A DNA stretch of 64,000 nt from Cupriavidus necator (GTDB lineage: Bacteria > Pseudomonadota > Gammaproteobacteria > Burkholderiales > Burkholderiaceae): the NCBI GenBank assembly GCA_022041995.1, contig CP074390.1:1612001-1676000 (forward strand), given 5' to 3'. A program made the position numbers and the translations under genes. The first letter of the stretch is position 1; each line of letters opens with the position of its first letter. Under the pieces are notes generated by a model. The model saw only the letters and a program-made list of their open reading frames with translations. It was not told where the DNA came from and did no database searches. Below, one piece after another: positions 25,147 to 33,907 of this stretch.

Positions 25147-26118
25147 TCAGGCGGTAGCGATAGCCGTGGGCTGGGTCTCCCGTACCGCGGCCAGCGTCTG
25201 GCGGATACCCTCGACATACGGTGTCTTGCGAATCGGCCCGATCAGCCGCTGCAGCGCCGAGTCGTCCATGACCAGCGGGTCTGTCATCAGGTAATGCATC
25301 TCGACCAGCTCGCGCATGAACGGGTTGAACAGGCCCAGCAGGCGCAGCATCGTCTTGCCGGCGACGCGCAGCTTCAGCGTGCGCCCGGTCTGCCGTTCCA
25401 TTTCCGCGACCAGCGCACGCTGCGTCGTGACACCGGCTCCAGCCAGGTGCCAGATCTTGCCGAAGGCCGCCGGCGTGTCGATCAGCCGTGCCACCACGGG
25501 CCCCACGTCGGGCACGTAGACGAATTCGTGCGGCGGGTCGAGGGGCCCGATCATGTCAGCCGTGCCGCCATTCACCGCCGCCTGCGCCGCGCGGTGCAGC
25601 AGGCTGGCTTGCACGCCCGGGCCATAGAAGTCAGGCAGCCGCAGCACCGTGGCGCGGATCCGCCCGCTGGCATCGGCCTGCATCAGCAGATCCTCCTGGG
25701 CCTTGCGCATGCGGCCCTTGAACGTGTGCGGCTCGCGCGGATGGTTTTCGCGGACCGGGTTGCCGGTCTGTACCCGGCCGTAGGGATAGACGGTGCCGAT
25801 CAGGATGAAGTGCTTGACGCCAGCGGCCACGGCGCCATCCAGGGTCTTGCGCATCAGTTCGGGGTGCAGCTGGAACTGCCAGTAGTCGACGCCGACCATA
25901 TAGATCAGCGTCTCGATGCCGCTGGCGGCGGCTTGCACCGACTCGGGTGAATCGGGATTCCAGGTGACGACTTCGGCGAGCGGGTCCGTTCCGAAGGCTG
26001 TGCGCAGGCTGCCCGCGCTGCGGCCGACCACGCGATAGGGCCGGCCCTTGCCGCGCAGCGCGGCGGCCACGCTTTGCCCGATCGCGCCGGCCGCGCCGAA
26101 GAGAGCGACTTTGGACAT
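25147..26118 (-). CDS. NAD(P)-binding epimerase/dehydratase-type protein
   Basis: 323 residues with an N-terminal Rossmann loop, ALFGAAGAIGQSVAAAL, an extended-SDR core (GVKHFILIGTVYPYG, with Tyr but a non-standard Lys spacing), VLRLPDFYGPG, and a C-terminal substrate domain. It belongs to the NmrA/epimerase-like group and may be a reductase or a redox-sensing protein. It is divergent from a LysR regulator, with 114 bp between the starts containing a TATAAT-like -10 at 26197-26202. The LysR protein is the probable controller. Confidence 0.8.
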   Translation of the reverse strand: MSKVALFGAAGAIGQSVAAALRGKGRPYRVVGRSAGSLRTAFGTDPLAEVVTWNPDSPESVQAAASGIETLIYMVGVDYWQFQLHPELMRKTLDGAVAAGVKHFILIGTVYPYGRVQTGNPVRENHPREPHTFKGRMRKAQEDLLMQADASGRIRATVLRLPDFYGPGVQASLLHRAAQAAVNGGTADMIGPLDPPHEFVYVPDVGPVVARLIDTPAAFGKIWHLAGAGVTTQRALVAEMERQTGRTLKLRVAGKTMLRLLGLFNPFMRELVEMHYLMTDPLVMDDSALQRLIGPIRKTPYVEGIRQTLAAVRETQPTAIATA

Positions 26119-26232
26119 GGCTAATCTCCTTTTGAGTTGGCACCAGTGCTGAAAACAGCTTCAGTCTGCAAGCTCTGTGGCTAAAAGGAAATTGCCTATA
26201 ATCGGCTGGTTCCTATAAATAAATGCATAGCC

Positions 26233-27129
26233 ATGCCCAAGCGCGAACCAGACTGGGAGTGGTACCGGGCCTTCCTCCATGTGCTGGAGACCGGCTCGCT
26301 GTCGGCAGCCGGGCGGGCAATGGGCCTGACGCAGCCGACCGTCGGCCGGCACATCGACAGTCTCGAAGCTGCCCTTGGGCTGAAGCTGTTCACCCGCTCA
26401 TTCGACGGATTCGCGCCGACCGACGCGGCGCATGAGCTGAAGCCCTATGCCGCCGGCATTGCCGCGACGGCTGCGGCGATGCGGCGGGTCGCCAGCGGCC
26501 ACGGCGCGGGTGTGCGTGGCACGGTGCGCTTGTCGGCAAGCGAAGTCATCGGCGTTGAAGTGTTGCCGCCGATACTGGCGGCGCTGCACAACGAGCATCC
26601 GGAACTGGAAATCGAACTGGTGCTGTCGAACCAGGCAGACGACCTGTTGCGCCGCGAGGCGGATATTGCGGTCCGGATGTTCCGGCCGGAGCAGGCAGCG
26701 CTGGTGGCCACGCGCGTCGGCGGGATCGAACTGGGCCTGCATGCCCACGTAAGTTATCTGGCATCCCGTGGCGTGCCAAAGTCGCTGGTGGATCTGTCCC
26801 GTTTTGCGGTGATCGGCTTCGATCAGGAGAACGCCTTTATCCGCCGCTTGCAGGCCAGGTTCAAGGCCTTCTCGCGCGACGCCCTGGCTTTCCGTGCCAA
26901 TAGCGACTTGGCCCAGCTGGGCGCGATACGCGCGGGATTTGGCATCGGCGTGTGCCAGGCGGCGCTGGCGGCGCGGGACCCGCGGCTGGTCAGGGTCCTG
27001 CCCAGCCAGTTCTCGGTGATCATGGATACCTGGGTCGTGATGCACGAGGACCTGCGCGAGAGCGCGCGCTGCGCGGTGACGTTTGCCGCGCTGGCTGCGG
27101 GGCTGCGCGCCTACGCCGAAGGGGCGTAG
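26233..27129 (+). CDS. LysR-family transcriptional regulator
   Basis: 298 residues. The N-terminal HTH is GSLSAAGRAMGLTQPTVGRHIDSLEAALGLKLF, noted by its core AAGRAMGLTQPTVGRHI. It is followed by a periplasmic-binding-protein-like effector domain (VRGTVRLSASEVIGVEVLPPIL, FGIGVCQAALA). It lacks the usual Cys/Arg pocket markers that would name an effector. It is divergent from the epimerase-like gene and probably regulates it. It ends 14 bp from the convergent aldolase gene. Confidence 0.9.
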   Translation: MPKREPDWEWYRAFLHVLETGSLSAAGRAMGLTQPTVGRHIDSLEAALGLKLFTRSFDGFAPTDAAHELKPYAAGIAATAAAMRRVASGHGAGVRGTVRLSASEVIGVEVLPPILAALHNEHPELEIELVLSNQADDLLRREADIAVRMFRPEQAALVATRVGGIELGLHAHVSYLASRGVPKSLVDLSRFAVIGFDQENAFIRRLQARFKAFSRDALAFRANSDLAQLGAIRAGFGIGVCQAALAARDPRLVRVLPSQFSVIMDTWVVMHEDLRESARCAVTFAALAAGLRAYAEGA

Positions 27130-27143
27130 GCGTATCGGCAGGA

Positions 27144-28166
27144 TCAGCCCGCAGCGTTCTCCTGCGCCGCGTCATATTGCCCCAGGCAGGCCATGCCATT
27201 CAGCCGTGAGCGCTGCAGCAGCGCCCGTTGCGCTTGCGCCGCATTGGCGGACTCGCCGCGCCAGGCCAGCAGGGGCGGCTCCTGCAAGGCGCGCCCGTAG
27301 GAGAAGGACAATCGCCAGGGCAGCGGGGCAAGCCGGTTCATGGCGTCCAGATTGACCGTGGCCTCGGTGGGCGTCTGGCCGCCGGACAGGAAGAAGATGC
27401 CCGGCACCGCCGCGGGCACCGTGCGCTTGAGCACCTGCACAGTCTGCATGGCGACCTCGGCCGGCGCCGCGTGCCCGGCGTCCTTGCCGGGCAGCACCAT
27501 GCTGGGCTTCAGCAGCATGTGTTCCAGCACCACCGCATGCCGGTGCAAGGCATGAAAGACTGCATGCAGCACGGCCTCGGTGACCTCGGCGCAACGCGCC
27601 ATGGAGTGCGCGCCATCCATCAGCACCTCGGGCTCGACGATGGGTACCACGCCCGCTTCCTGGCAGATCGCGGCATAGCGCGCCAGCGCTTCCGCATTGG
27701 CCTGGACGGCAGCCCAGCCCGGCAGTTTGTCCGACACGTTGTAGACCGCACGCCACTTGGCAAAGCGCGCGCCCTGCTGGCGATAGCCGGCAAGCCGCTT
27801 GGCCAGCCCGTCGAGACCCTCGGTGATCTCGTCCCCGGATGCCAGGGCGAGCGCAATCTTGCCCTTGTCCACCTTGATGCCGGGCACGATGCCCTGGCGC
27901 GCGGCCAGTTCCGGCAGCGGCGTGCCATCGTCGGCGCGCTGGCCCAGCGTTTCCTCGTACAGGATCACGCCGCTGATGAACTCGCCAAGACCCGGTGCCG
28001 ACAAGAGCAGGCTGCGCCACGCGCGGCGGTTTTCCTCGCTCGACTCCACCCCGATGCGTTCGAACCGCTTGGCGATGGTGGGCCCGCTCTCGTCAGCTGC
28101 CAGCAACCCTTTGCCCGCTTGTGCCAGGGCGTCCACGGTGGCTTGCAGTTCGCTTTTTCTGTCCAT
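27144..28166 (-). CDS. Fructose-bisphosphate aldolase, class I
   Basis: 340 residues from ATG 28166. The N-terminus LLAADESGPTIAKRFERIGVESSEENRRAWR is diagnostic of class I (Schiff-base) aldolase, cut here to the AADES motif. The catalytic Lys lies in the segment LLKPSMVLPGKDA, and the substrate-binding FLSGGQTPTEATVNLDAMN motif follows. It cleaves fructose 1,6-bisphosphate to dihydroxyacetone phosphate and glyceraldehyde 3-phosphate. Most betaproteobacteria rely on a class II enzyme, so this is probably an additional isozyme. It is monocistronic. Confidence 0.92.
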   Translation of the reverse strand: MDRKSELQATVDALAQAGKGLLAADESGPTIAKRFERIGVESSEENRRAWRSLLLSAPGLGEFISGVILYEETLGQRADDGTPLPELAARQGIVPGIKVDKGKIALALASGDEITEGLDGLAKRLAGYRQQGARFAKWRAVYNVSDKLPGWAAVQANAEALARYAAICQEAGVVPIVEPEVLMDGAHSMARCAEVTEAVLHAVFHALHRHAVVLEHMLLKPSMVLPGKDAGHAAPAEVAMQTVQVLKRTVPAAVPGIFFLSGGQTPTEATVNLDAMNRLAPLPWRLSFSYGRALQEPPLLAWRGESANAAQAQRALLQRSRLNGMACLGQYDAAQENAAG

Positions 28167-28251
28167 GATCCGGCTCCGTGCAGGTGACATAGGAACAAGC
28201 ATTGGCGCGAAAATGCCGTCGCGCAAGCAAGGCAGGGCGCGTAGTGCCTGC

Positions 28252-28572
28252 TTAAGGTGGCCGCCCGAACGCTTCGCGCAGCTTGCCCTTGGCCTTTTCC
28301 AGCGTGGCGCGACGCGCCTTGGGCAGATGACGGCCAGCGCGATTGATGTAGAAGTTGAGCATCGACATCGCCGACTGGAACGCCGTGCCCTTGCGGCGCC
28401 GGCTGTTCACGGCGGAACGCTTGAGCGACGCGGCAATCTCCTCGGGATTGTCCGAGGTGAAGACATGTGCTTCGAGGTCCAGCGCATCGCTGTGCCCGGT
28501 CACCTGCTGCGACCAGCGCCGCGTCTTGCCGCGCCCCTTTGCCGGCCTGCGGGTGGGTTTCGTGGCGGCCAT
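28252..28572 (-). CDS. DUF3175 family basic protein
   Basis: 106 residues from ATG 28572 (GGGAGGACC upstream). It is very rich in Lys and Arg, with KGRGKTRRWSQQVTGHSDALDLE at the N-terminus (core RRWSQQVTGHSDAL) and NFYINRAGRHLPKARRATLEKAK near the C-terminus. DUF3175 proteins have no known function; the charge suggests nucleic-acid binding. The IS5 element inserted 38 bp upstream of its start, so its promoter may have been cut off or replaced. Confidence 0.8.
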   Translation of the reverse strand: MAATKPTRRPAKGRGKTRRWSQQVTGHSDALDLEAHVFTSDNPEEIAASLKRSAVNSRRRKGTAFQSAMSMLNFYINRAGRHLPKARRATLEKAKGKLREAFGRPP

Positions 28573-28605
28573 TTCCGGTCCTCCCACTACGTTATCGGGA
28601 TCCGT

Positions 28606-28620
28606 CTAGGGAAAGGCTGA
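28606..28620. repeat. Left target duplication (CTAG) and left inverted repeat of the IS5 element
   Basis: CTAG at 28606-28609 is followed by GGAAAGGCTGA at 28610-28620, the left end of the element. Confidence 0.75.
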
Positions 28621-29847
28621 TTTAATCGACGAGAGTGTCGACGTTGAGCAGCTGTGAAGCGTTGATAGACTAAGGACGACCAGCGAGCTACGCCGATGCA
28701 ACAAATCAGTTTTGCTAGTGCCGAGTATCTGGGAAAGAAGCGCGTTACGCGGCGCGAGAAATTTCTGGGTGAGATGGAGCAGGTGGTGCCCTGGGCTCGA
28801 TTGCTGGAGGCACTGGAGCCGTACTACCCCAAGGGCAAACGAGGGCGCCCGCCCATTGGCCTGGAACGCATGCTGCGGCTGTACTTTGTGCAGCAGTGGT
28901 ATGGCTTGTCCGACGAGGCCCTTGAAGATGCCGTCAGCGACAGCGCGGCCATCCGCAATTTTGTCGGTGTTGACTTGGGACATGAGGAAGCGCCGGACGC
29001 CACCACGGTGCTCAAGTTTCGCCGCCTGCTCGAGAAGCACAAGCTTACCGCCGTGCTGTTTGAGCAGATCAACGCCCACCTGCGCGAGCGAGGCCTGATG
29101 ATGCGCGAGGGCACGATGGTGGACGCCACCATCATCAATGCGCCGACTTCGACAAAGAACCGAGACAAGGCGCGTGACCCTGAAATGCATCAAACGAAGA
29201 AGCGCAATCAGTGGTACCACGGCATGAAGGCGCATGTGGGTGCCGATGCTGAATCGGGCTTGGTGCACAGCACTCACTACACCGCGGCCAACGAGTCTGA
29301 CGTGGCGCACACCCATGAGGTGCTGCACGGGCAAGAGGATGACGTCATTCTTGATGCGGGCTACACCGGCGTGCACAGGCGCGACGAGATCTTGAAGGCG
29401 CAAGCAGAGGGCGCCATCAAGGCGGATGTTCGGTGGTCGGTGGCTATGAAGCGCTCCAGGCTCAAGGGCATGACCGAAGGGCCGCTGAAGCAATTGACGC
29501 AGGCCTTGGAGAAGGTCAAGGCGCAAATTCGTGCCCGGGTTGAACATCCGTTTCATGTGGTGAAGAATCTGTTCAAGCACAAGAAGGCTCGCTACAGGGG
29601 ATTGGCCAAAAACGGTGCGCAGTGCGACACCTTGTTTGCGCTGGCCAATCTGGTGATTGCAAAGAAAGCGTTGCTGCAATCAATGGACAATTCCGTCTGC
29701 AAGGCGGCATAAGGCGTGAAACCCGGGGCAAAAGCCCCAAAAAATGAAAATTTCCAACTGGCAAGCCGTCAAATCTGCTGTTGGTTGACAAAAAAAATCG
29801 GCATCACACTGGCAACGCTGCGCGCTGACGCTTTGTTCAGCGATTCC
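28610..29847 (+). mobile_element. IS5-family insertion sequence, complete, 1238 bp
   Basis: The element is bounded by inverted repeats GGAAAGGCTGA (28610-28620) and TCAGCGATTCC (29837-29847), 9 of 11 matching. It is flanked on both sides by CTAG, which fits the YTAR target duplication of the IS5 subgroup. It encodes one intact DDE transposase. It sits between a DUF3175 gene and ilvD. The 29713-29847 tail carries a GGGGC-AAAA-GCCCC hairpin (29734-29747) and a TTGACA at 29785-29790, which could affect ilvD expression. Confidence 0.85.
28696..29712 (+). CDS. IS5-family transposase
   Basis: 338 residues, intact. The N-terminal DUF772-type helical domain includes GRPPIGLERMLRLYFVQQWYGLSDEALED. 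The DDE catalytic core can be placed: Asp143 in VDATIINAP, Asp220 in ILDAGYTG, Glu283 in ARVEHPF. The YRGLAKN segment near the C-terminus matches the Y-(2)-R-(3)-E/K-type region of IS5 enzymes. It cuts and inserts the element at CTAG-like targets. Because it is complete, the element may still be mobile. Confidence 0.93.
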   Translation: MQQISFASAEYLGKKRVTRREKFLGEMEQVVPWARLLEALEPYYPKGKRGRPPIGLERMLRLYFVQQWYGLSDEALEDAVSDSAAIRNFVGVDLGHEEAPDATTVLKFRRLLEKHKLTAVLFEQINAHLRERGLMMREGTMVDATIINAPTSTKNRDKARDPEMHQTKKRNQWYHGMKAHVGADAESGLVHSTHYTAANESDVAHTHEVLHGQEDDVILDAGYTGVHRRDEILKAQAEGAIKADVRWSVAMKRSRLKGMTEGPLKQLTQALEKVKAQIRARVEHPFHVVKNLFKHKKARYRGLAKNGAQCDTLFALANLVIAKKALLQSMDNSVCKAA

Positions 29848-29851
29848 CTAG
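29837..29851. repeat. Right inverted repeat and right target duplication (CTAG) of the IS5 element
   Basis: TCAGCGATTCC at 29837-29847 is followed by CTAG at 29848-29851, matching the left flank. Confidence 0.75.
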
Positions 29852-30038
29852 CGTAGGCAACTTCTCGCCGTCCGTGGGGGCTCAGGCGGACACGGTGCGT
29901 GGTGGCAAGACAGCCCGGGCGGTGTGGGATAATTGCCGCTTTGCCCAGGGCGCAGCTCAAGAGGTTGTTCGCACGGGCACGCAAGGGCCCTTATTCCTGT
30001 GGCCCGCTTCCTTTCTGCGATATTTCTTCAGCAATAAA

Positions 30039-31898
30039 ATGCCCACATACCGTTCCAAAACCTCCACCGCCGGCCGCAACATGGCGGGGGCGCGCTCCTT
30101 GTGGCGCGCCACCGGCATGAAAGACGAAGATTTCTCCAAGCCCATCATTGCGGTGGTCAATTCCTTCACCCAGTTCGTGCCCGGGCACGTGCACCTGAAG
30201 GACCTGGGCCAGCTGGTCGCGCGCGAGATCGAGGCCGCGGGCGGCGTGGCCAAGGAGTTCAACACCATCGCGGTCGATGACGGCATCGCCATGGGCCATG
30301 ACGGCATGCTGTATTCGCTGCCCAGCCGCGACATCATCGCGGACTCGGTGGAATACATGGTCAATGCGCACTGCGCCGACGCCATGGTGTGCATCTCCAA
30401 CTGCGACAAGATCACCCCCGGCATGCTGATGGCCGCGATGCGGCTCAACATCCCGGTGATCTTCGTCTCCGGCGGCCCCATGGAAGCCGGCAAGACGCGC
30501 CTGGCCAACCCCGTCACCAAGGCCATGGAGTTCAAGAAGCTCGACCTGGTGGACGCCATGGTGATCGCCGCCGACAGCGCCTATTCCGACGCCGACGTGG
30601 CCGAGGTGGAGCGCTCCGCCTGCCCCACCTGCGGTTCGTGCTCGGGCATGTTCACCGCCAACTCCATGAACTGCCTGACCGAGGCGCTGGGCCTGTCGCT
30701 GCCGGGCAACGGCACGGTGGTGGCCACGCACGCGGACCGCGAGCAGCTGTTCAAGCGCGCCGGCAGCCGCATCGTGGAACTGGCCCGCCAGTACTACGAA
30801 CAGGAAGACGAGCGCATCCTGCCGCGCGCGGTGGGCTTCAAGGCGTTCGAGAACGCCATGACGCTGGATATCGCCATGGGCGGCTCCACCAACACCATCC
30901 TGCACCTGCTGGCGATCGCGAGCGAGGCGGGCATCGACTTCGGCATGGCCGATATCGACCGCCTCTCGCGCGTCGTGCCTCAGCTGTGCAAGGTGGCGCC
31001 CAACACCAACAAGTACCACATCGAAGACGTGCACCGCGCGGGCGGCATCATGGCCATCCTGGGCGAACTGGAGCGCGCCGGCAAGCTGCACACCGACGTG
31101 CCCACGGTGCATGCCCCCACGCTCAAGGACGCGCTGGAGCAGTGGGACATCAGCCGCACCCGGGACGAAGCCGTCAGGAACTTCTACCTGGCCGGCCCGG
31201 CAGGCATTCCCACCCAGGTGGCGTTCAGCCAGGACACGCGCTGGCCCAGCCTGGACCTGGACCGCGCCGAGGGCTGCATCCGCTCCTACGAGCATGCCTT
31301 CTCCAAGGAAGGCGGCCTGGCGGTGCTGACGGGCAATATCGCGCTCGACGGCTGCGTGGTGAAGACCGCCGGCGTGGACGAGAGCATCCTCGTGTTTGAA
31401 GGCACGGCCCACGTCACCGAATCGCAGGACGAGGCGGTGGAGAACATCCTCAACGACAAGGTCAAGGCGGGCGACGTGGTGATCGTGCGCTACGAAGGCC
31501 CCAAGGGCGGCCCCGGCATGCAGGAGATGCTCTATCCGACCAGCTACATCAAGTCCAAGGGCCTGGGCAAGGCCTGCGCGCTGCTGACGGACGGCCGCTT
31601 CTCCGGCGGCACCTCGGGCTTGTCCATCGGCCACTGCTCGCCCGAAGCGGCAGCAGGCGGCGCCATCGGCCTGGTGCGCGACGGCGACAAGATCCGCATC
31701 GACATTCCCAATCGCACGATCAATGTGCTGCTGTCCGATGAGGAACTGGCGAGCCGTCGCGAGGCGCAGAACGCCAAGGGGTGGAAGCCGGCCAAGGCGC
31801 GTCCGCGCAAGGTGTCTGCTGCACTGAAGGCCTACGCCAAGCTGGTGATGTCGGCCGACAAGGGCGCGGTGCGGGACTTGTCGTTGCTGGATGACTGA
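30039..31898 (+). CDS. ilvD: Dihydroxy-acid dehydratase
   Basis: 619 residues from ATG 30039 (MPTYRSKTSTAGRNMAGARS start), the length of E. coli IlvD. It converts 2,3-dihydroxy-3-methylbutanoate or its pentanoate homologue to the 2-keto acid in valine, leucine and isoleucine synthesis. The iron-sulfur ligands are visible: Cys122 in NCDKITPGM, and Cys195 in CPTCGSCSGMFTANSMN. GSTNTILHL and the C-terminal GRFSGGTSGLSIGH are typical. The open frame continues upstream, but the family start and an intact protein favour 30039. An IS5 element ends 191 bp upstream, and a strong terminator follows the gene. Confidence 0.96.
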   Translation: MPTYRSKTSTAGRNMAGARSLWRATGMKDEDFSKPIIAVVNSFTQFVPGHVHLKDLGQLVAREIEAAGGVAKEFNTIAVDDGIAMGHDGMLYSLPSRDIIADSVEYMVNAHCADAMVCISNCDKITPGMLMAAMRLNIPVIFVSGGPMEAGKTRLANPVTKAMEFKKLDLVDAMVIAADSAYSDADVAEVERSACPTCGSCSGMFTANSMNCLTEALGLSLPGNGTVVATHADREQLFKRAGSRIVELARQYYEQEDERILPRAVGFKAFENAMTLDIAMGGSTNTILHLLAIASEAGIDFGMADIDRLSRVVPQLCKVAPNTNKYHIEDVHRAGGIMAILGELERAGKLHTDVPTVHAPTLKDALEQWDISRTRDEAVRNFYLAGPAGIPTQVAFSQDTRWPSLDLDRAEGCIRSYEHAFSKEGGLAVLTGNIALDGCVVKTAGVDESILVFEGTAHVTESQDEAVENILNDKVKAGDVVIVRYEGPKGGPGMQEMLYPTSYIKSKGLGKACALLTDGRFSGGTSGLSIGHCSPEAAAGGAIGLVRDGDKIRIDIPNRTINVLLSDEELASRREAQNAKGWKPAKARPRKVSAALKAYAKLVMSADKGAVRDLSLLDD

Positions 31899-31933
31899 TC
31901 CGGGGGTGAAGCGCTAGTCCGTTTGCCGGGAAG

Positions 31934-31959
31934 GCCGCTCTTTGGAGCGGCTTTTTTTT
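31934..31959 (+). terminator. Intrinsic terminator after ilvD
   Basis: A 7-bp stem GCCGCTC/GAGCGGC with TTTG loop is followed by eight T. It lies 36 bp after the ilvD stop. Confidence 0.9.
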
Positions 31960-32212
31960 GTGCGCCCGGCACGGGCGCACTCCTGTCATTGGCGCGCAGG
32001 TGGAACCGGGCTCATAAGCCATGGCCGGGCAGCTTGCGCATTCCGCCACCATCGCTGATTCAGGTTACCGCACGCATCGCCGATGCCGCGCGCATGAAGT
32101 ATTTTTTACAAAGGCGAGGCGCGCCTGCCGCCGGAAAGGCCCGGCGGGACTTGTGTCAAGGCCGTGGATCGGTTCTTGCGTGGCAGGCTATGAGCCGTGA
32201 CAGGAGCGCGCC

Positions 32213-33667
32213 ATGTCCGAAGCACTTCGCTACTCGCTTTGCCGATTTTTCATCGTCTGCTGCCTGGGTATCGCAGCGTGCGGAGGGGGCGGGGACGACG
32301 GGGGTAGTGACAACGCCGGCGGTACCGGCGCGCTGACGCTCTCCATCTCCGGCCTGCCGTCCGGGACGTCGGCGGCCATCACGGTATTGGGGCCCGGCCA
32401 GTTCCGCCAGACCGTGACCCAGTCGACCACGCTGTCCAATCTGGCTGCTGGCAGCTATACCGTCAGTGCCGCCAGCGTCCTGACGGGCAGCACGCTCCTC
32501 AAGCCGCAGCCGCCTTCGCAGACCGTGGGGGTGACCGCGGGCGGCCGTGCTTTGGCAAGCGTGGCCTACGGTTCGCCGGAAACGGTGCGGTTGTCGCTGA
32601 CGCAGATTGCCGGCGGGTTCTCCGCGCCTATCTTCCTGACCGCGCCCCTCGGCGATCCGCGCCTGTTCGTGGTCGAGCGCGCCGGCCGCATCCGGATCGT
32701 GCGCAACGGCGCATTGGTCGCTACGCCGTTCCTCGATATCGCCGCACTGACGACGACCGATGGCGAGCGCGGGCTGCTGTCGATGGCGTTCGATCCCAAC
32801 TATGGGACCAACGGCCGCTTCTACGTCTATTACACCGACACCAATGGCGCCATTACCATCGCCCGCTACAACGTGTCGGCCGGGAATCCGGATATCGCCC
32901 AGGCATCAGGCACCGTGCTGCTGTCGATTCCGCACGGCACCTTCTCCAACCATAACGGCGGCCAGCTCGGGTTCGGCCCGGACGGCATGCTCTATATCGG
33001 CACGGGCGACGGCGGCGGCAGTGGCGATCCGGCGGGCAACGCCCAGAACGCGGGAACGCTGCTTGGCAAGATGCTGCGCATCGACGTCAGGGGCGCGTCC
33101 GGCTACGGCTTGCCTGCCGGCAATCCGTTCGTCGGCCAGTCTGGCAGTCGCGGCGAAATCTGGGCCCTCGGCTTGCGCAACCCATGGCGGTTCTCGTTCG
33201 ACGCCGGCTTGTTGTATATCGCCGATGTCGGCGAGGACCGGCTCGAGGAAGTCGACGTGGCGCCGGCCACCAGCGCGGGCCTGAACTACGGGTGGAACCG
33301 GACTGAGGGCACCGCCTGCGTGGGTGCCGCCACGTGCGACAAGGCCGGGCTGACCATGCCGGTCTTCGAATACGGCCATGACGCGGGCGGTTGCGCCATC
33401 GTCGGCGGCTATGTGTACCGGGGCAGTGCCAATCCGGCGCTGCATGGGCGGTACTTCTATTCCGACCTTTGCACGGGCAAGCTGCTGAGCTTCATGGTCC
33501 GCGATGGCGTTGCCACCGAACAGGTCGACTGGAACGTCACTATCCCGGGCAGCGTGTTCTCCTTTGGCGTGGATGACGGGCACGCGCTGTACGTGCTGGC
33601 TGATCCGGGCACGTCGGCGACGAGCGGGCGGGTGTTTCGGATCGATGTGTCGGGCGGCACGCCGTAA
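32213..33667 (+). CDS. PQQ-dependent sugar dehydrogenase-family lipoprotein (glucose/sorbosone dehydrogenase fold)
   Basis: 484 residues. The N-terminus is a lipoprotein signal (FFIVCCLGIAAC, lipobox GIAAC, then a Gly/Asp-rich linker). A small beta-sandwich-like region (about 40-115) precedes the six-bladed propeller: DPRLFVVERAGRIRIVRNG, GERGLLSMAFDPNYG, NHNGGQLGFGPDGMLYIGTGDGG and GLRNPWRFSFD. These motifs define soluble aldose sugar dehydrogenases (Asd/YliI family) that oxidise sugars with PQQ in the periplasm. The His of NHNGGQ is the expected catalytic base. Monocistronic, with GACAGGAG upstream. Confidence 0.88.
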   Translation: MSEALRYSLCRFFIVCCLGIAACGGGGDDGGSDNAGGTGALTLSISGLPSGTSAAITVLGPGQFRQTVTQSTTLSNLAAGSYTVSAASVLTGSTLLKPQPPSQTVGVTAGGRALASVAYGSPETVRLSLTQIAGGFSAPIFLTAPLGDPRLFVVERAGRIRIVRNGALVATPFLDIAALTTTDGERGLLSMAFDPNYGTNGRFYVYYTDTNGAITIARYNVSAGNPDIAQASGTVLLSIPHGTFSNHNGGQLGFGPDGMLYIGTGDGGGSGDPAGNAQNAGTLLGKMLRIDVRGASGYGLPAGNPFVGQSGSRGEIWALGLRNPWRFSFDAGLLYIADVGEDRLEEVDVAPATSAGLNYGWNRTEGTACVGAATCDKAGLTMPVFEYGHDAGGCAIVGGYVYRGSANPALHGRYFYSDLCTGKLLSFMVRDGVATEQVDWNVTIPGSVFSFGVDDGHALYVLADPGTSATSGRVFRIDVSGGTP

Positions 33668-33684
33668 CGGCGTGGCCCGAGAGC

Positions 33685-33882
33685 ACGGCGTGGGCCCTGG
33701 TGGCTCCCGCGCGGGCACCGGCTGCCGTCGTGAGCAAGCTTGCGGAGGAAGTCCGATCGGCATTGGCGAATTCGCAGACCAGGGCACGGCTCGACGACAG
33801 CCAAGGCATTGATCTCAAGGCGTCATCGCCTGCTCAACTCGGAGACCGGCTGCGCGCAGAGACGCATTCAACCCGAATATGA
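33685..33882 (+). pseudogene. C-terminal remnant of a Bug-family solute-binding protein
   Basis: The frame reads TAWALVAPARAPAAVVSKL, then EEVRSALANSQTRARLDDSQGIDL and SPAQLGDRLRAE, ending TRI. This is the C-terminal third-helix region of Bug proteins (compare GAWSGIMAPAGTPPEIVRKL in the intact gene at 13865). About 66 residues remain and the two binding lobes are missing. It sits directly after the sugar dehydrogenase, with no start of its own. It is a relic of a deletion or recombination. Confidence 0.7.
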
Positions 33883-33907
33883 ATGGGACCGTGAGCCGGC
33901 GTGACCG

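Noticed and set aside
29991..31634. A 547-codon antisense frame over ilvD
   Set aside because: It is the shadow of a highly conserved gene; repeated His/Val/Gly composition without a fold.
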